From the NCBI GenBank assembly GCA_029204225.1, contig CM055103.1, positions 19,728,925 through 19,792,924 of the forward strand: 64,000 bases of DNA, read 5' to 3'. The notes beneath the pieces are model-generated. The model did not search any database, was not told where the DNA came from, and was given only the letters and a program-made list of their open reading frames with translations. Shown piece after piece: positions 45,205-58,960 of the stretch. A program made the translations under genes and the position numbers. Origin of the DNA: Diphasiastrum complanatum. Its lineage: Eukaryota; Streptophyta; Lycopodiopsida; Lycopodiales; Lycopodiaceae. Positions within the stretch are counted from its first letter, which is position 1, and every line of letters starts with the position of its first letter.

Positions 45205-45660
45205 TGGTCAAAAAAATTTGCGTGGACTATCCATGCATGGATAATCCACACAAAATCCAAAAACTTAATTGCGTGTATACCACGTGGATATAAAAAAAAA
45301 ATTATCCACGGCCCCAGCTCTCTGGATTTCGCGTGGATAAAAAAAATTTCGCGTGGATTATCCACGCAATATTCACGCAAAAGCCAAGCTTTTTTTTGAA
45401 AAAATTTACTATGGCGTGGATTATCCACACGAAATTAAATTTTCCATTTAGACTCTAGTGTCGGAGGTTTGTCTGGCTGCCAGTTGTCGGAGTTGGCGTG
45501 GATAATCCACGCAATTTGAATTTCCCGACATCCGGCCAATCTGCTACTGGAAATGACAATTGCGTGGAACATCCACGCATGGATAATCCACGCACCCATA
45601 TCCACGTGGATATCCACGCCAATCCACGGCTATATCCACACGAAATTTTTTTTGCCCACG
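45205..45660. repeat. Right subterminal palindrome cluster
   Basis: 17-bp palindromes of the GCGTGGAT-N-ATCCACGC family lie at 45220, 45235, 45351, 45414, 45496, 45562 and 45577, plus the perfect ATATCCACGTGGATAT at 45598 and many half-sites. Same motif as the left cluster, in both orientations. 40-80 bp spacing. Confidence 0.92.
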
Positions 45661-45705
45661 TGTCCTTTGTATTGTGCATGGATATTTGCTCCATGTGTTC
45701 TTGTG

Positions 45706-47126
45706 GGACCTGATGGCAACGTATCAAAGTACAAGGCCAGATTGGTAGCAAAAGGTTTCTCTCATAAGTATGGTGTTGACTATTCTGAAACCTTTTCTCC
45801 AGCCATAAAGCACTCATTCTTACAACTGCTATTTACATATGCATCAACATACAATCTCAAGACCAACATAGTGGATGAAAAGACCGCCTTCCTATACGGT
45901 GAGTTAAATGAGGAGGTCTATATGGACCAACCACCAGGATTCATCTGCTCATGCTTTGCCAACTACGCTTGCCGAATGCAAAGAAGCATATACGGACTGA
46001 AGCAGTCTGCCAAAGCCGTGGTATAAGAAGAAGGATGACACCCTCAGATCCTTAGGATCTCAACCATTAATGGCCGACTACAATGTCTATACAAAGGTCA
46101 CAGATGGAGAAATCATAATCATTGCTGTCTACGTTGATGACACTTTGATTTTTTCCAGAAGAGACGACCTAATTGCTCAAGTGAAGCATGATATTTTTCA
46201 GTATTTTGAAATATCAAACCTAGGAGAAACAGAATGCTACCTAGGATTGCAAATCGACAAAGATCTTGACGAAGGGAAGTTGTATCTTCACCAGTCAAGA
46301 TACATCCAAAAAATTATTGACGATTTTCAGATGATTGCAAGGGAGCTAATACACCGATGGTAGTTGGAACAATTTTGACCAAGCAAGACAGCCCACAAAT
46401 GCAGAAGAGCAGGAAGCCATGCATAACGTGCCCTACAGGAGGCTGATCGGATCACTCATGTACCTAGCAGATAATACACACCCTGACATTGCGTATGCAG
46501 TTTTCAGGATGAGCCAATTCAATATCAATCCAGGCCCTATGCACTGGAAGATAGCCAAGAGAATTCTGCAATATCTTCAATAGACGAAAGATTATGGACT
46601 GTGTTTCTCTCAGTATGAAGGATTCCAGATCGAATCCTACAACGATACAAGCTAGATTCCAGATCGAATCCTACAACGATGCAAGCTGGACATCCCTGAA
46701 AGATGACTACAAGAGCATCTCAGGAGGATGCACAATAGCAGCTGGTGCAGTTGTGATATGATTGCGAAATCGTCCTACGAAGCAGAGTATGTTGCAGCAG
46801 CCAAGATGGTGAACGAGCTTACATGGCTCAAGCAGTTCCTTGACGGACTGGGAGAGAACTCCAACGAGCCGCTGCTACTGTTCATGGATAATACATCCAC
46901 CATTCATCTGACAAAGAATCTAGTGTTTCATTCTAGGATGAAACACATTACTATCAGATATAATCTGACAAGAGACCTAGTTGAGAAAGACAGACTGAAG
47001 ACCGAGTTTGTTCCAACGAAGCAGATGGTGGCTGACATCTTCACGAAGCCTCTTGACAAGACAATTTTTGAGAAGCAGCATGCAAGCCTAGGTATCAGAA
47101 AAAAACCAATTTTGAGAGGAAGCTGA
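45706..47126 (+). pseudogene. Ty1/Copia pol, 3' half: RT and RNase H
   Basis: It continues the RT cut at 36909: YKARLVAKGFSHKYGVDYSE, TFSPAIKHSFLQLLFTYAST, NIVDEKTAFLYGELNEEVYM, QRSIYGLKQSAKAV. A frameshift follows, then IAVYVDDTLIFSRRDDLIAQ with an intact YVDD (46130-46141), and GETECYLGLQIDKDLDEGKL. Connection: YRRLIGSLMYLADNTHPDIA. RNase H: SYEAEYVAAAKMVNELTWLK and HSRMKHITIRYNLTRDLV, FVPTKQMVADIFTKPLDKT. A 34-bp tandem duplication (ATTCCAGATCGAATCCTACA) at 46623-46690 breaks the frame before RNase H. Confidence 0.9.
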
Positions 47127-47519
47127 AGAAATTAAGAGTTTCTATCTTTCAAAGCCTTAGCATTTTTCCTTAGAGCTTTTTTCCTTAGTTTTTTCTTTGT
47201 TGTTTTTAGCGACTGTGCATTTTAAACTATGTTTTGCACAGTCTGCATTTTTGAACTATTTCGTCGCACAGTTCACATTTTTGGGTCATGAGAAAAATGC
47301 ATCACTAGGTCTAAAACACTTAGAAAATAACTCAGACCACTTTTCCCGACACTGTGGCATTTTTTGCATAAGTTTTTTAGCCAACTGTCGCATTCTTCGC
47401 CTTTAAAAAAAAAAACGTGATACTGCCCTTGAAAAAGCCACACTTGCCCTTCAAAATACGAAAATGTGTTTTCGGCAAAATGCGATGGTCTGCAACATGA
47501 AGGGCACTGTGCAACAGAT
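47127..47519. other. Copia 3' flank / LTR candidate
   Basis: T-rich sequence following the Copia stop, with CGACTGTGCATTT, GCACAGTCTGCATTTTTGAA and CGCACAGTTCACATTTTTG internal repeats. No second LTR copy was recognised. Confidence 0.4.
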
Positions 47520-47786
47520 AGAAGGTAGGAGGGAGCTATGTTCTCAAGAGGCAAGTTCAAGTTCAAGAACAAAGGCAAGTGGTCTAAAGGGAAAGATCAA
47601 GGTGAGTCATCTTATTTTGATGGTAAAAAGGACAAGTCAAAGTTGAAGCGTTTCTATTGTGGAGTCAAAGGACACTTTGCTAGTGATTGTTTCAAAAATA
47701 AGAGAGAAGCAAGGCAATTTCATTTTTGATGAGGATGGACAAGATTATGGTGATTCTTTTTTTAGTCTTGAGGTGTTCTTGTGAAA
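47520..47786 (+). pseudogene. Copia gag end with zinc knuckle (first copy)
   Basis: MFSRGKFKFKNKGKWSKGKD, then FYCGVKGHFASDCFKNK, a CCHC knuckle with the first Cys changed (R-F-Y-C). The last 135 bp (47652-47786) are duplicated at 48433-48560. Confidence 0.8.
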
Positions 47787-48432
47787 TAATATAGATCCAA
47801 AGCATACTTAATGGATCAACAAGATCTTGACCAAATTTGAATGCACACCTAGTTTTAAATACAAGATAGAAATCATCAATTTTAGCATGCTACAATTGCA
47901 TATATCACGAAGATCTGATCATAAGCATACAAGTACAGTAAGGTATTGTCCCTGTCCATACAACAGCAACAGCCTACTGTCCTTCACACAAGTGGAAGCA
48001 AGATCAATCAATGAATTGACATTCTACACACTAGAAACCAAGATATCTTGAGAAATATGAAAGAGATGGACATAGAAACACAAGAGATGAATTCTCCACA
48101 AAGAAAGAAACTTTGATGATTATTTCTCCATGCAGGTACAACAATTTATAGCTTTCAAAATGTCATTTGGCCACTTGCCCCAAACTTTTTCTAAATGGTA
48201 ACTTCTTGGTACTTCATCAAATAACCTAGAAATTCTAGTCTAGATGCAATGTATGAAATCTACCCAGTTAGAATTGGTCCAAATCTAACTTCATCCATTT
48301 ATCTACTTGCCAAAAGTAGTACAAACACTATTTGGCGTTTATTGACAAATATAGACCTATCTCTAAGTTGATATTTCATCTAGGCCTCAAATTACCAAAT
48401 AAACAATCAAACTAGTTGACAATTTTTCACAT
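47787..48432. other. Insertion-like segment between duplicated gag tracts
   Basis: Non-coding. 47990-48140 (GAAGCAAGATCAATC, GAGATGGACATAGAAACACA, CCATGCAGGTACAAC) is the relative of the 215-bp insert at 14587-14801. Confidence 0.6.
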
Positions 48433-49245
48433 TTCTATTGTGGAGTCAAAGACACTTTGCTAGTGATTGTTTCAAAAATAAGAGAGAGAAAGGAGAGAAT
48501 CAAGACAATCACTTTTGATGAGGATGGACAAGATTATGGTGATTCTCTTTTGAGGTCTTCTTGTTTGCTAACCAATGATAAAGATATTGATCCATGGTTT
48601 ATTGATAGTGGAGCAAGCTTTCATGTGACATGTCACAAGGAGTACTTTACTTCTTTGGTGACTTATAAAGGAGAGGAGAAGGTCATCAACATGGCCAATG
48701 GTGGTAAAGTTGTTATCAAAGGCATGGGTACAATTCCTATTTTTCTATCATCTACAAATAGGAATGTGAATTTGAGGGATGTTTTGCTAATACCACCTTC
48801 CATTATTAAAAATATTCTTAGTGGATGCCAAATGGTTGACAAAGGGCTTCAAGTGGAATTTGTTGGTGATTCTTGCTCGATTAAGGAGGGGAACCTTGAT
48901 TGCCAAGGGCAAGAGACAAGGTGAGCTCTACAAACTTGATGGATGTGTTATTTGGATGATCTTGATGTTGTTGACGTTGATCAATCTAACATTTTTTGTG
49001 GTGATGAAGATGGTTCTTCGGATGGTGATGGTGGAGATGCCTCTCCAAGTCAAGTTCTAAGAAGATCCTCAAGACAAAGGAAAAATTCATCTAGGCTTAC
49101 GTATGATGAAAATGGTAAGCAAGTTGAAGGTACAACCATTAATTTACTCACATGTTTTAATACATCCTCTTGTGTAGATGATGGTATGCAAACGGATGGA
49201 TGTCTTCATGAAATGGATGTCATTAATGGATCTAGACAATAGGTC
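48433..49245 (+). pseudogene. Copia gag knuckle, protease and linker; integrase missing
   Basis: The knuckle is repeated, then ITFDEDGQDYGDSLLRSS and IDPWFIDSGASFHVTCHKEY with an intact D-S-G-A protease active site (48600-48640), then VINMANGGKVVIKGMGTIPI, LRDVLLIPPSIIKNILSG. At about 48930 the sequence jumps to the RT linker (VLRRSSRQRKNSSRLTYDEN), so the whole integrase is deleted. No RT follows. Confidence 0.85.
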
Positions 49246-49727
49246 TTGGTTAATGGTTTTGATGTTCAAGTGGAATATCAAGAGGTTTATCTTGATGATC
49301 TTCATCGGCACAAAAGATAAAGTGGCAATTTGGAGCTAGTCACGAGCATCGAAAAGGAATCAAATGGACAAGGCACTTTGGCTCTATTTTTGTAGGTTAT
49401 TGAAGACTCAAGTAAGATCAAAGGAGTAGCAAGGAAGTTTTTTTCAAACTCACTTTACTTATCTCATTTAATGTTTGAGCTATGTGATGTCAAAGGAGGC
49501 TATGGAGGCTCATATATGGGAGTTTTGGACAAATATAGAGAAAGCATGCAAGAAAATGGTTATCGCTCACATTTATTGCTTGGTTGCTACTATTTTTCAG
49601 AAATATCAAAGGTGGAAGCATGGAAAATTCATTCATTATGATTCTATGTTACATTCTATGTTGGTTTTTCATCTTGCACTATCTATTCTACTGTTGCATT
49701 TGATCTTTGAAATATTGAAATACAACA
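49246..49727 (+). other. Copia LTR-end candidate
   Basis: Ends ...GAAATACAACA against a Copia primer site, as a 5' LTR does. The partner LTR was not found. Confidence 0.45.
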
Positions 49728-49739
49728 TGGTATCAAAGC
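49728..49739 (+). promoter_or_regulatory. Copia primer-binding site
   Basis: TGGTATCAAAGC, one base from the usual TGGTATCAGAGC for tRNA-iMet. Confidence 0.75.
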
Positions 49740-50270
49740 CTACCTCCCAGCGATCAATCCTTCTTGTCTGTGTCTGATATTGCCTATCTAAAGAAGACAA
49801 GAAAGCACTTTAGAGCCTGCATAAATACTTTCCTATATGTGCCAGAGTTAGCGTGTCCTATTTTCTATCATGTCTACCTAAGCAAAGAAAAGAGGAAGAT
49901 GTTAGAGTCAAGCCCTATTCCTTCAAGTCGTGGTCCTCCTCTACATTTTCTCAGATTGACATGTGAAGCAATAACACTTTATGTCAAGGTAGATCCAATG
50001 TAAATGTTTACATATGATATAATGATCACAAGTGAAGATCCAACTAGATCCTGTTGCATGCAACCAAAAGGACACCTGTGGAGCAAAACCAAATATAAGT
50101 AATATTGGTTACTTTTTAATGTCTGTCGACAACCAGAATAACACTCGAAACCTCTTGTCATCAGTTGTACCAAGAGCATAACTTTCTAATGTTGCCCTCT
50201 CTGGGAACGACCCTATTTGCTACAAAATCTATATTAACCTTGTTGGTATAGTACGACATGGCCCAAAGTC
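49740..50270 (+). other. Copia leader, then Gypsy LTR candidate
   Basis: 50020-50090 (CAAGTGAAGATCCAACTAGA, GCAACCAAAAGGACACCTGT) resembles 11795-11850. CTCTCTGGGAACGACCCTAT (50197-50216) is the kind of sequence found near the end of plant Athila/Tat-type LTRs. Confidence 0.4.
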
Positions 50271-50288
50271 TGGCACCGTTGTCGGGAA
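50271..50288 (+). promoter_or_regulatory. Gypsy primer-binding site
   Basis: TGGCACCGTTGTCGGGAA, close to the plant Gypsy PBS TGGCGCCGTTGTCGGGGA. It lies 53 bp before the gag start. Confidence 0.8.
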
Positions 50289-50340
50289 TAGTTTAGGAAA
50301 GTTATAAGAAATCTGACAAATCCATCTCCATCTCTAGTGT

Positions 50341-52161
50341 ATGTCAGATAGAGAATCCAGATTAGAACGATATCGTAAGCTTAGAGAGGAATTTTTACGA
50401 AGACAAAGTAAGAGTACTAGTCGAAGAAATCTAGACGAAATCATTGCCCAGTTACTTGAACTCCTAATTAGCTTTGGTATGGAGGGTCCTACTGCACGTT
50501 TCACTTCTATATCAAAAATTAAATACGATTATTTTAAAGGGACTTCTTTCGATGATGCAGATAGCTATGTCTCACAATTCAAGTCAATAGCTAGTGCAAA
50601 TAACAAAGATACTATCGTAGACAAACTATGAATCTTCTCTGGTCTGCTAAGAAAGTAGGCACGCATCTGGTACGATCAAGTTGAACCAGGCCATGTCAGA
50701 ACCTGGTACCTACTGAAAGATGCATTTCTGAACCAGTTCAGAGAAATCGGTTACAAATCGAGAATTCTCGGACGTCTGAACAATGTTCAGAAGAAGAGTA
50801 AAGAATCCATTTACAAATATACACAAAAGGTTAAAAATCTCATAGGAAAACTAACCGGTGTATATCTCGTTGATATGCAGATCGAATGGTTTTTGGCTGG
50901 TTTACCACCAAAGATTGATTGGTATTGCAGACAAGGGGACATGACCTCCTTAGCAGCAGTAATAGCTAGTGCCGAAAATTTTGAGACCTCGAAACTAGCA
51001 CGAAAGCGACGATTAACTAAAAAATCTCGAAAGTCAAAGACTGATTCTAGTGAAAGCGATGATGATTCTGATTCTGATTCAATCTCGACAAGCTCGAGCA
51101 TGAGCTGTCGAATCTCAAGCAACAATTGGAAGATCAGAAGCTGGCTGCTGAGTTGCAAACTCAAGACTTGGCAACTGCATCCACACAGTCAAAGCGAACA
51201 CGGCGCAATCAATCGAAGGTATAAGCTGACAGATTCCGTGCATTTGCTGAACGCTTCTGAAAATGGTGTCCACATGCATTTAATGTTGAATTGCAATGGC
51301 GTGTGGATTACATAATGCTACCAGGCGTAGTAGGCATCGCCTTTGACAAATGGAAGCGACCTTGGGAGAAGGACGACTTTCTCTGGTTATGGGCCCAGCT
51401 CTCTATCGAACAGAAAGGATGTCTCTGTTGGGGCATAATTCAGGGTAAGTTCCAGGTCGTGCCTTTCAGATCAACAGAGTTATACATAGGCTCTTCGGCT
51501 ATGTATGCTCTAGAATATATTCAAATTAAAGAGTTTCAATTTTTGCGGAACAAAGACAATAAGCGACATTTTTGAAAGCGAAAGTCGCAGTTTCAGCTGT
51601 ACAAACCTCAAGCTGTTGGGAATCTAGACGAATTCGACGATGTCGAGTTGCTGATTAATCTAAATATGGCTTATCCAGAACTATTTAGCCTTTATGTGGA
51701 TTGGGTGGGAAATCTTGCAGATTATTTTGCGGAGATTCGACACAATCTGCAAGACAAAAGGAGTGGGAAATCTTGCAGATTATTTTGCGGAGATTCGACA
51801 CAATTTGCAAGACAGAAGGAAGTCATTTCGCTACAAGCAGTTTTGTACATATTCATTTTGGCAGTTTGGTACTTTCGCGGCAAAGACATTATGTTTTGCT
51901 CAAAATCTTTATGTTAAAAGCTCTTTTATTAGATTTTCAGCTCGTTACTATAAAGAAGTCACCCTTCGTAGTGATTCAAACGAAGATACAAAGTTAACTC
52001 AGGAGCTGTTCGATGGAACATTGCTCCGGGTCAAGTTAGAAGAATTTAGCAACTTATCAGTTGGCCGTTATACAAAATCAAAAGAAGACTTGCTGTTGAT
52101 TGAAGCTCAACAAAACTTGGAATTTGCTCAGAAATTATATGAAGAATTGAATCGTTCATAA
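50341..52161 (+). pseudogene. Gypsy-like gag plus an unidentified C-terminal region; no pol
   Basis: MSDRESRLERYRKLREEFLR (basic, coiled), SISKIKYDYFKGTSFDDADS, then after a stop ARIWYDQVEPGHVRTWYLLK and DAFLNQFREIGYKSRILGRL (Retrotrans_gag core), ESIYKYTQKVKNLIGKLTGV and WFLAGLPPKIDWYCRQGDMT, then an acidic Ser stretch. After a frameshift, ELSNLKQQLEDQKLAAELQT (coiled coil) leads into about 300 residues I cannot assign (WKRPWEKDDFLWLWAQLSIE ... LLIEAQQNLEFAQKLYEELN). It contains a 62-bp tandem duplication at 51705-51825 and two or more stops. A polypurine tract follows, so the element carries no pol and would depend on others. Confidence 0.7.
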
Positions 52162-52444
52162 AACATTCATTCATGTCTTTGTTGTGCTGATGTTTCTATG
52201 GGATGCTGAATTTTTGAAGTTTAAAAATGTTTTGAAGGTTGATTCCAGTTTTCATCAACAATTCAAAAAAACAACCTATTCAATTAAAGAAACAACAAGA
52301 CACATATTCTCTAAAACGAAGAAATATCTAAAGGACGAAATATACGAAGAAATATCTTTTTGCCTTAATGAAAATCTGAAGAACAAAATGTTTCACGAAT
52401 AATCCTCAAAAAGAAGATGTTATGTTCACGAGGACGTTTCACAT

Positions 52445-52459
52445 TTGAGGAAGGGAATA
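52445..52459 (+). promoter_or_regulatory. Gypsy polypurine tract
   Basis: TTGAGGAAGGGAATA directly before TGTGATGCCACC. Confidence 0.7.
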
Positions 52460-53380
52460 TGTGATGCCACCTTATTGTTAAAAATTGAAAATCAACATAA
52501 ATATGGCATGATATTTTAAATTTTTCTTACACATGGACCAATCAAAACACTCAAATTTGAAATCTATGTAACGTATCCACATTTTGATTCCACACTAAAA
52601 TTGGCATAACTTTTTAGTGGTAAGTCCAAATTTAGCAAAGTTTGGTGCATTGAAAAGCGCTCAACAAGGGCTTTTGAATGATATGTTAGATGACATACTT
52701 CTAAGCTATGATTAAAAAGTTATGGCAAGTCAAAAGTGTTAGTGTTATAATATTTTAATAATATAAAAGACATCTTGCACGAATTCTTAAAGGGTCTTTT
52801 TGGAGCTCAAAACACCCCTAATGAGCTGGTTAAGTATAAATCATGAAGAGGCCTAAAGTCATTTTTCGGGAATATATCTCCTAAGTACTTGCCTTGTAAT
52901 TAAGGGCAAGACCTTTAATAGGAAAGACATTGTCTTGGATAACCTTTACTGGTCATCCACACGAAACGGCTAGATACGAAAAGACATGTTAAACTAGAGT
53001 AACTTTAACTCGTAGTTAAGTACACCTTTTATGGTATAATTGAACGTATTTTCAGTCTCATTGTTAAGACCCTTTCGCGGAAGCGACGCACCTGTTGTTT
53101 TAGAGGTGTGTTTGTTCGCCCCGTAGAACATATATAGATCTCACACTTCAGTCTCGATCATCGAGAGAGAAGAGTTTATGCATATGTAAGAGATTGAAGA
53201 AGTGAATAGAGTTCTGTGAATGTATGTATTCTCTCTTATCTCTGTTCTCCGCACTGTTGAGTGTGAGTAATCTTGAGTCTGCTAACAATCTCTAACGCAT
53301 TACATGAATCACTCTTTGATCAAACAGCCTCTCTAGTGCATTACAGTTGTTTGCTATGTATCCATAAAGCATGCTCTAAA
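52460..53380 (+). repeat. Probable Gypsy 3' LTR
   Basis: Starts TGTGATGCCACC after the polypurine tract. TATATAGATCTCACACTTCA near 53128 may include the promoter/transcribed start. The end is approximate. No second copy at 49.7-50.27 kb could be matched by eye. Confidence 0.45.
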
Positions 53381-53383
53381 GAA

Positions 53384-54104
53384 CTATCTTATTTGTCTAT
53401 CACGAATACATTCTTTTCGACACTCGAAAAACGACTCTCTTTGGTACAGTCTAGCACGATCATTGAATAAAGCTATATGTATACATATGAGATGACAGTC
53501 CCTATCTGAAGAATTAAGTCTTTGATTTGTTTCTTGGTGAGATAATCTGTAGCCATGATGATATATCGGACTTGGGAACTTCATATAGATGTGTGGATAG
53601 GACCGATGTAATCCAATCCCCACTTCTCGAATGGTGCTTGAGCTAGAACTGGATGTCATAGATCATAATTCAATCTTGTGGGTCTCCTAGCTTGTTGGCA
53701 CACATCACACTTTCTTAAGTATTCTGTTGTGTCCTTATGAATTGTTGGGCACCAACATCCTGATTGCAAGATCTTGCGAAGTGACCACCACTCATGCCTT
53801 CATGTGAAATTGAGATAATATGGGTGGCCTCATGTGGAAGGATATATCTTCTAAGGATATTGTTCGACCCTCTTCGATATAGTTGTCCAGAAATCAACTG
53901 ATAAGGTCTAACTTTTAAAATCAACGTCCGGTGTTCTGCCTTTGGTACTAACTTATCTAGTTGGCCCTGCATTAGATATTCAACTATGTTTGAGGCCCAT
54001 TCAAGTATTGTGTCAATATAAGACAAGACAGCATCTGGTAGCTCATCATCGGGTTGGGTTGTAGTTTCCTTTCCCCACCATTGCCAAGCAGCGCATATGT
54101 TCAA
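53384..54104 (-). pseudogene. Ty3/Gypsy integrase fragment
   Basis: Minus: VRPYQLISGQLYRRGSNNIL, RRYILPHEATHIISISHEGM and SGGHFA (zinc-binding H..H region), CANKLGDP-like remnant of C..C, then PFEKWGLDYIGPIHTSI and IIMATDYLTKKQIKDL, the start of the rve core with its first Asp. Frameshifts at about 53710 and 53590. The rest of the core is gone. Confidence 0.8.
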
Positions 54105-54509
54105 CCTACTACAAAATTAAACAAAAACCCGAGATCTTTCTTGATCCACATTGGCATTCTCAAATTTTTGAGTGAATACAATCAGTCATCTCTCTTGCAT
54201 GTGCGCTCTCCTCTCCTCTCCCCGTCTCCCTCTCTCTCTAGACACGTTCCGAATTCGAGGGAAAACGTTTCAAAAATAGGGGGTTCTCGGGCAGCTCACG
54301 CTGCGGGTAGTGTGAGCTGTCTGGAAACCCAAATTCTTTTAATATATATTAGTAAAGAGTACGCCCGTCATTGACGAGCAATGGCGACCGATCTAGGTGA
54401 TGGCCGATGATTTGGAAATTGAGTATCTCGTTGACACGCGATGATTTTCCGAGAGACCATTTAGTTTGCGGTTAACTCATAGCATTTAGGCCGCATAGAG
54501 ACCGTGAGA

Positions 54510-54512
<3 letters not shown>
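54105..54512. other. Unassigned, leading into the satellite
   Basis: Pyrimidine-rich at 54206-54240. First appearance of the satellite unit (GCGGTTAACTCATAGCATTT, AGGCCGCATAGAGACCGTGA) at 54468-54508. Confidence 0.5.

Positions 54513-56483
<1,971 letters not shown>

Positions 56484-56555
<72 letters not shown>
56484..56555. repeat. (GT)36 microsatellite
   Basis: Uninterrupted GT, with further short GT tracts to 56600. Confidence 0.95.
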
Positions 56556-56557
<2 letters not shown>

Positions 56558-57080
56558 TACTTTTATTTAGCGATGTGTGTGCCTGTATGTGTGTGTGTGT
56601 ATTCAATGTGTGGGTTTCAAAAACATTCATCACAAAACCCAAACTGTTATAAAAATTGAAGCAGCAACAATTTCATATTCCAATTTTTTTAGGAAATAGA
56701 CATCATGTCACCTGATAATTCAGAAACCAATACCTGAGCATACACCAGGTTTTCTAACATTGGCTCAAAGTCACTAAGTCTAACAATATTAACATGTCTC
56801 CAAACATATGCCACATTCCTAAGTAACATATCTACATCTAATAGGAATCGATATTCCTTAGGAAGAAAACATCTTCTCCTTTGTTGCTAGAATATGAACT
56901 CCGCATAAGCTTCTATCAACCACAAAATGGAGCAGCAAGACACCTCATCACTGAAACAGAATAACTCCATCAAGTCTCACACAAAAGTCCTGTGATTTGT
57001 GTAGATCTTCAACATCTGCAACAACACCAATAATGTCATAAAAAAAATGTACATACAACAACACATAATCTTAAAAACAT
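56556..57080. other. Unassigned; 3' flank of Helitron relic
   Basis: AT-rich. I did not find a Helitron 3' hairpin plus CTRR end. Confidence 0.4.
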
Positions 57081-58557
57081 ATGACAACTCTACATTTGAA
57101 AATTGCAAACTATCTAAACTACATCTACTCACCAAGCACCTCCTTGTATACGACATTTTCAGTGTATGAGCAAATGTCATCCTCGCTACACGAACGACCA
57201 TTGTTATCCTTTATGAGCACTTTCACGCAGGATGCACTACGCACCCTTGACAATGCCACATACAATTGTCCATGACTAAAAACTGGACGTGGCAAATGTA
57301 ATCCCATTGCATCCATCTGGACCATCCACAAAAAACACACCACCACGTCCTTGAAGTACATGACGATTAACGACACAATCAAAAATAGCTCTTTGGTCAA
57401 TGTTAAGCCGCTCTATATCGGCCTCCACACACTCCAAAATCTCATCCAGGAACATTTCTTCACAGAAAATCCGAGATATGGTAACCATCCTCTGCGGCAC
57501 AGTGAATCCAAAGTTTGATAAAGATTTTCCTGCAGCTTGCATTATGTCCTCCACGTCACATAGAGCTTTATCTATGACAGCTTGACTAATGTTTTCACTA
57601 CTTCCAGTAAACCCCAAAACCTCAAATTGGTGAACGTAATCTTCAACCAAGTGACGCTCAATGGCCTTCCATAACTATACGGGATCGGAGGGGGCACATG
57701 TCAACAACAAAGTTGCAAACATCAATCTCAACTGCCATGGGGTACCCCCCACACAATAGCCTCCTCAAGACAATCGAGCCACTCACCGCTGTTGTCGATA
57801 AGCAACCTCCTTCTACAGGCCTCTCTAAAAGACGGCATAACCTCTCCATCCACACTGCACAGATCTTCGAAGCTTCTCACACTGCAAACATTCGATAAAG
57901 GCACCCGTTAATAGAAACGCTCCCCTTCAGAAGAATGGACAAAGTACATACGACCAATCATTGGGATTTTTTGGTCGTAAGTGCAATGAATCCACCTACG
58001 CAAACCTTTGCTACATACAAATCTCCTAGGCAAGTCTTAATATAGAACACCTCGAGGTCTTCACTCGCATTTAGCTCAAAATACTTAGTTAACGTCGTCT
58101 AGGCATTTCTCTCTAGTACATTTTGCAAATCATCTTCATCATTAAAGTACATTATGTTTTGTCCCGGAAGATGTACTACCAAACGCACAACTACGGGTTT
58201 ATGTGCACCCATGGAATATTCGAATAGTCTCCATTTTGCTTCGCTTGCAGAAAAGTACCTTGCGTTTAGGTAGTTTTCTATCTCATTCACGCCAGAACGT
58301 GCTTCGCCGTTCTCCTCTACGACCCTCGCCATTATCATGTCCGGTCCTTTGTACACATACTTGTACAAGTATTTCATGTTGTGTACATGCACACACGCCT
58401 CTACATTGATGTGGCATTGAAAGTAAAGGCTCAACCATCTATTATATGGCACCACCCATTGGTTGTCCAAATCTACACCCTTGACAACAAAATTGCTCTC
58501 CACAAACTGTACATTCAACTGATAAGTAAGTACAAAGATAAATTTGCTTAAAAGCAC
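57081..58557 (-). pseudogene. Helitron Rep/helicase, internally deleted
   Basis: Minus: VKGVDLDNQWVVPYNRWLSL, CHINVEACVHVHNMKYLYKY, VYKGPDMIMA, NEIENYLNARYFSASEAKWR, PVVVRLVVHLPGQNIMYFND (58500-58110), all typical of the Helitron protein between Rep and helicase. Then GRMYFVHSSEGERFY, PSFREACRRRLL and EWLDCLEEAI. PIF1-type helicase start: LNIDQRAIFDCVVNRHVLQG then FFVDGPDGCNG, a ruined Walker A lacking the Lys. At about 57310 it jumps to the last helicase motif PVFSHGQLYVALSRVRSASC, so motifs II-V are deleted. The family does rolling-circle transposition. This copy is dead. Confidence 0.88.
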
Positions 58558-58660
58558 TCAAAGGGCTCGTAAAAGAAAGACGGCCCGATAATTCTAGAAC
58601 TGAGCACATGTGGTGCTGTCGAAATAAGAAAGCACTGTATAAGTCGATCATTGCTATTTT
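58520..58660 (-). repeat. Copia LTR fragment (same family as 28060-28197)
   Basis: GTAAGTACAAAGATAAATTT, CACTCAAAGGGCTCGTAAAA, GAAAGCACTGTATAAGTCGA and TCATTGCTATTTTAA match the LTR next to the 28.3-32.3 kb Copia in the same orientation. Confidence 0.8.
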
Positions 58661-58960
58661 AAACCTCTTTTGTTGTGGTTGAAATAGATTTGTACTCAAC
58701 TTCACATAATGATAAGGATATAGTTGCTTGCTTCTTTGATAGCCAAGAAACTAGATTCCCTCCTAGAAAAATTGTGTAAGAACTTGTGGATTTTCTATCC
58801 GACCTGTCTCGCCGAAGGGAGGGCAGTGTTTTTTGGGAGGTGCCGAAGGGAGGAGAGGGCAATGTCACATTTTTTGGGGAGGGCCAGTGTCGCATTTTTT
58901 GGGAGGGGGAGTGTCGCATTTTTTGGGAGGGCGAATATGACAAACCTTTTGTTACAACTT
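58661..58960 (-). pseudogene. Copia RNase H fragment with GGGAGGG-type short tandem insert
   Basis: DRSDRKSTSSYTIFLGGNLV, then SWLSKKQATISLSLCEVEYK (58800-58665) is Copia RNase H. Upstream (58840-58945) lie three to four imperfect 21-25 bp repeats, GTGTCGCATTTTTTGGGAGG, unrelated to Copia. Confidence 0.75.

Noticed and set aside
52460-53380. Matching 5' LTR at 49.7-50.27 kb
   Set aside because: Its end sequence before the PBS does not resemble the 3' LTR candidate's end by eye, so I did not claim a pair.
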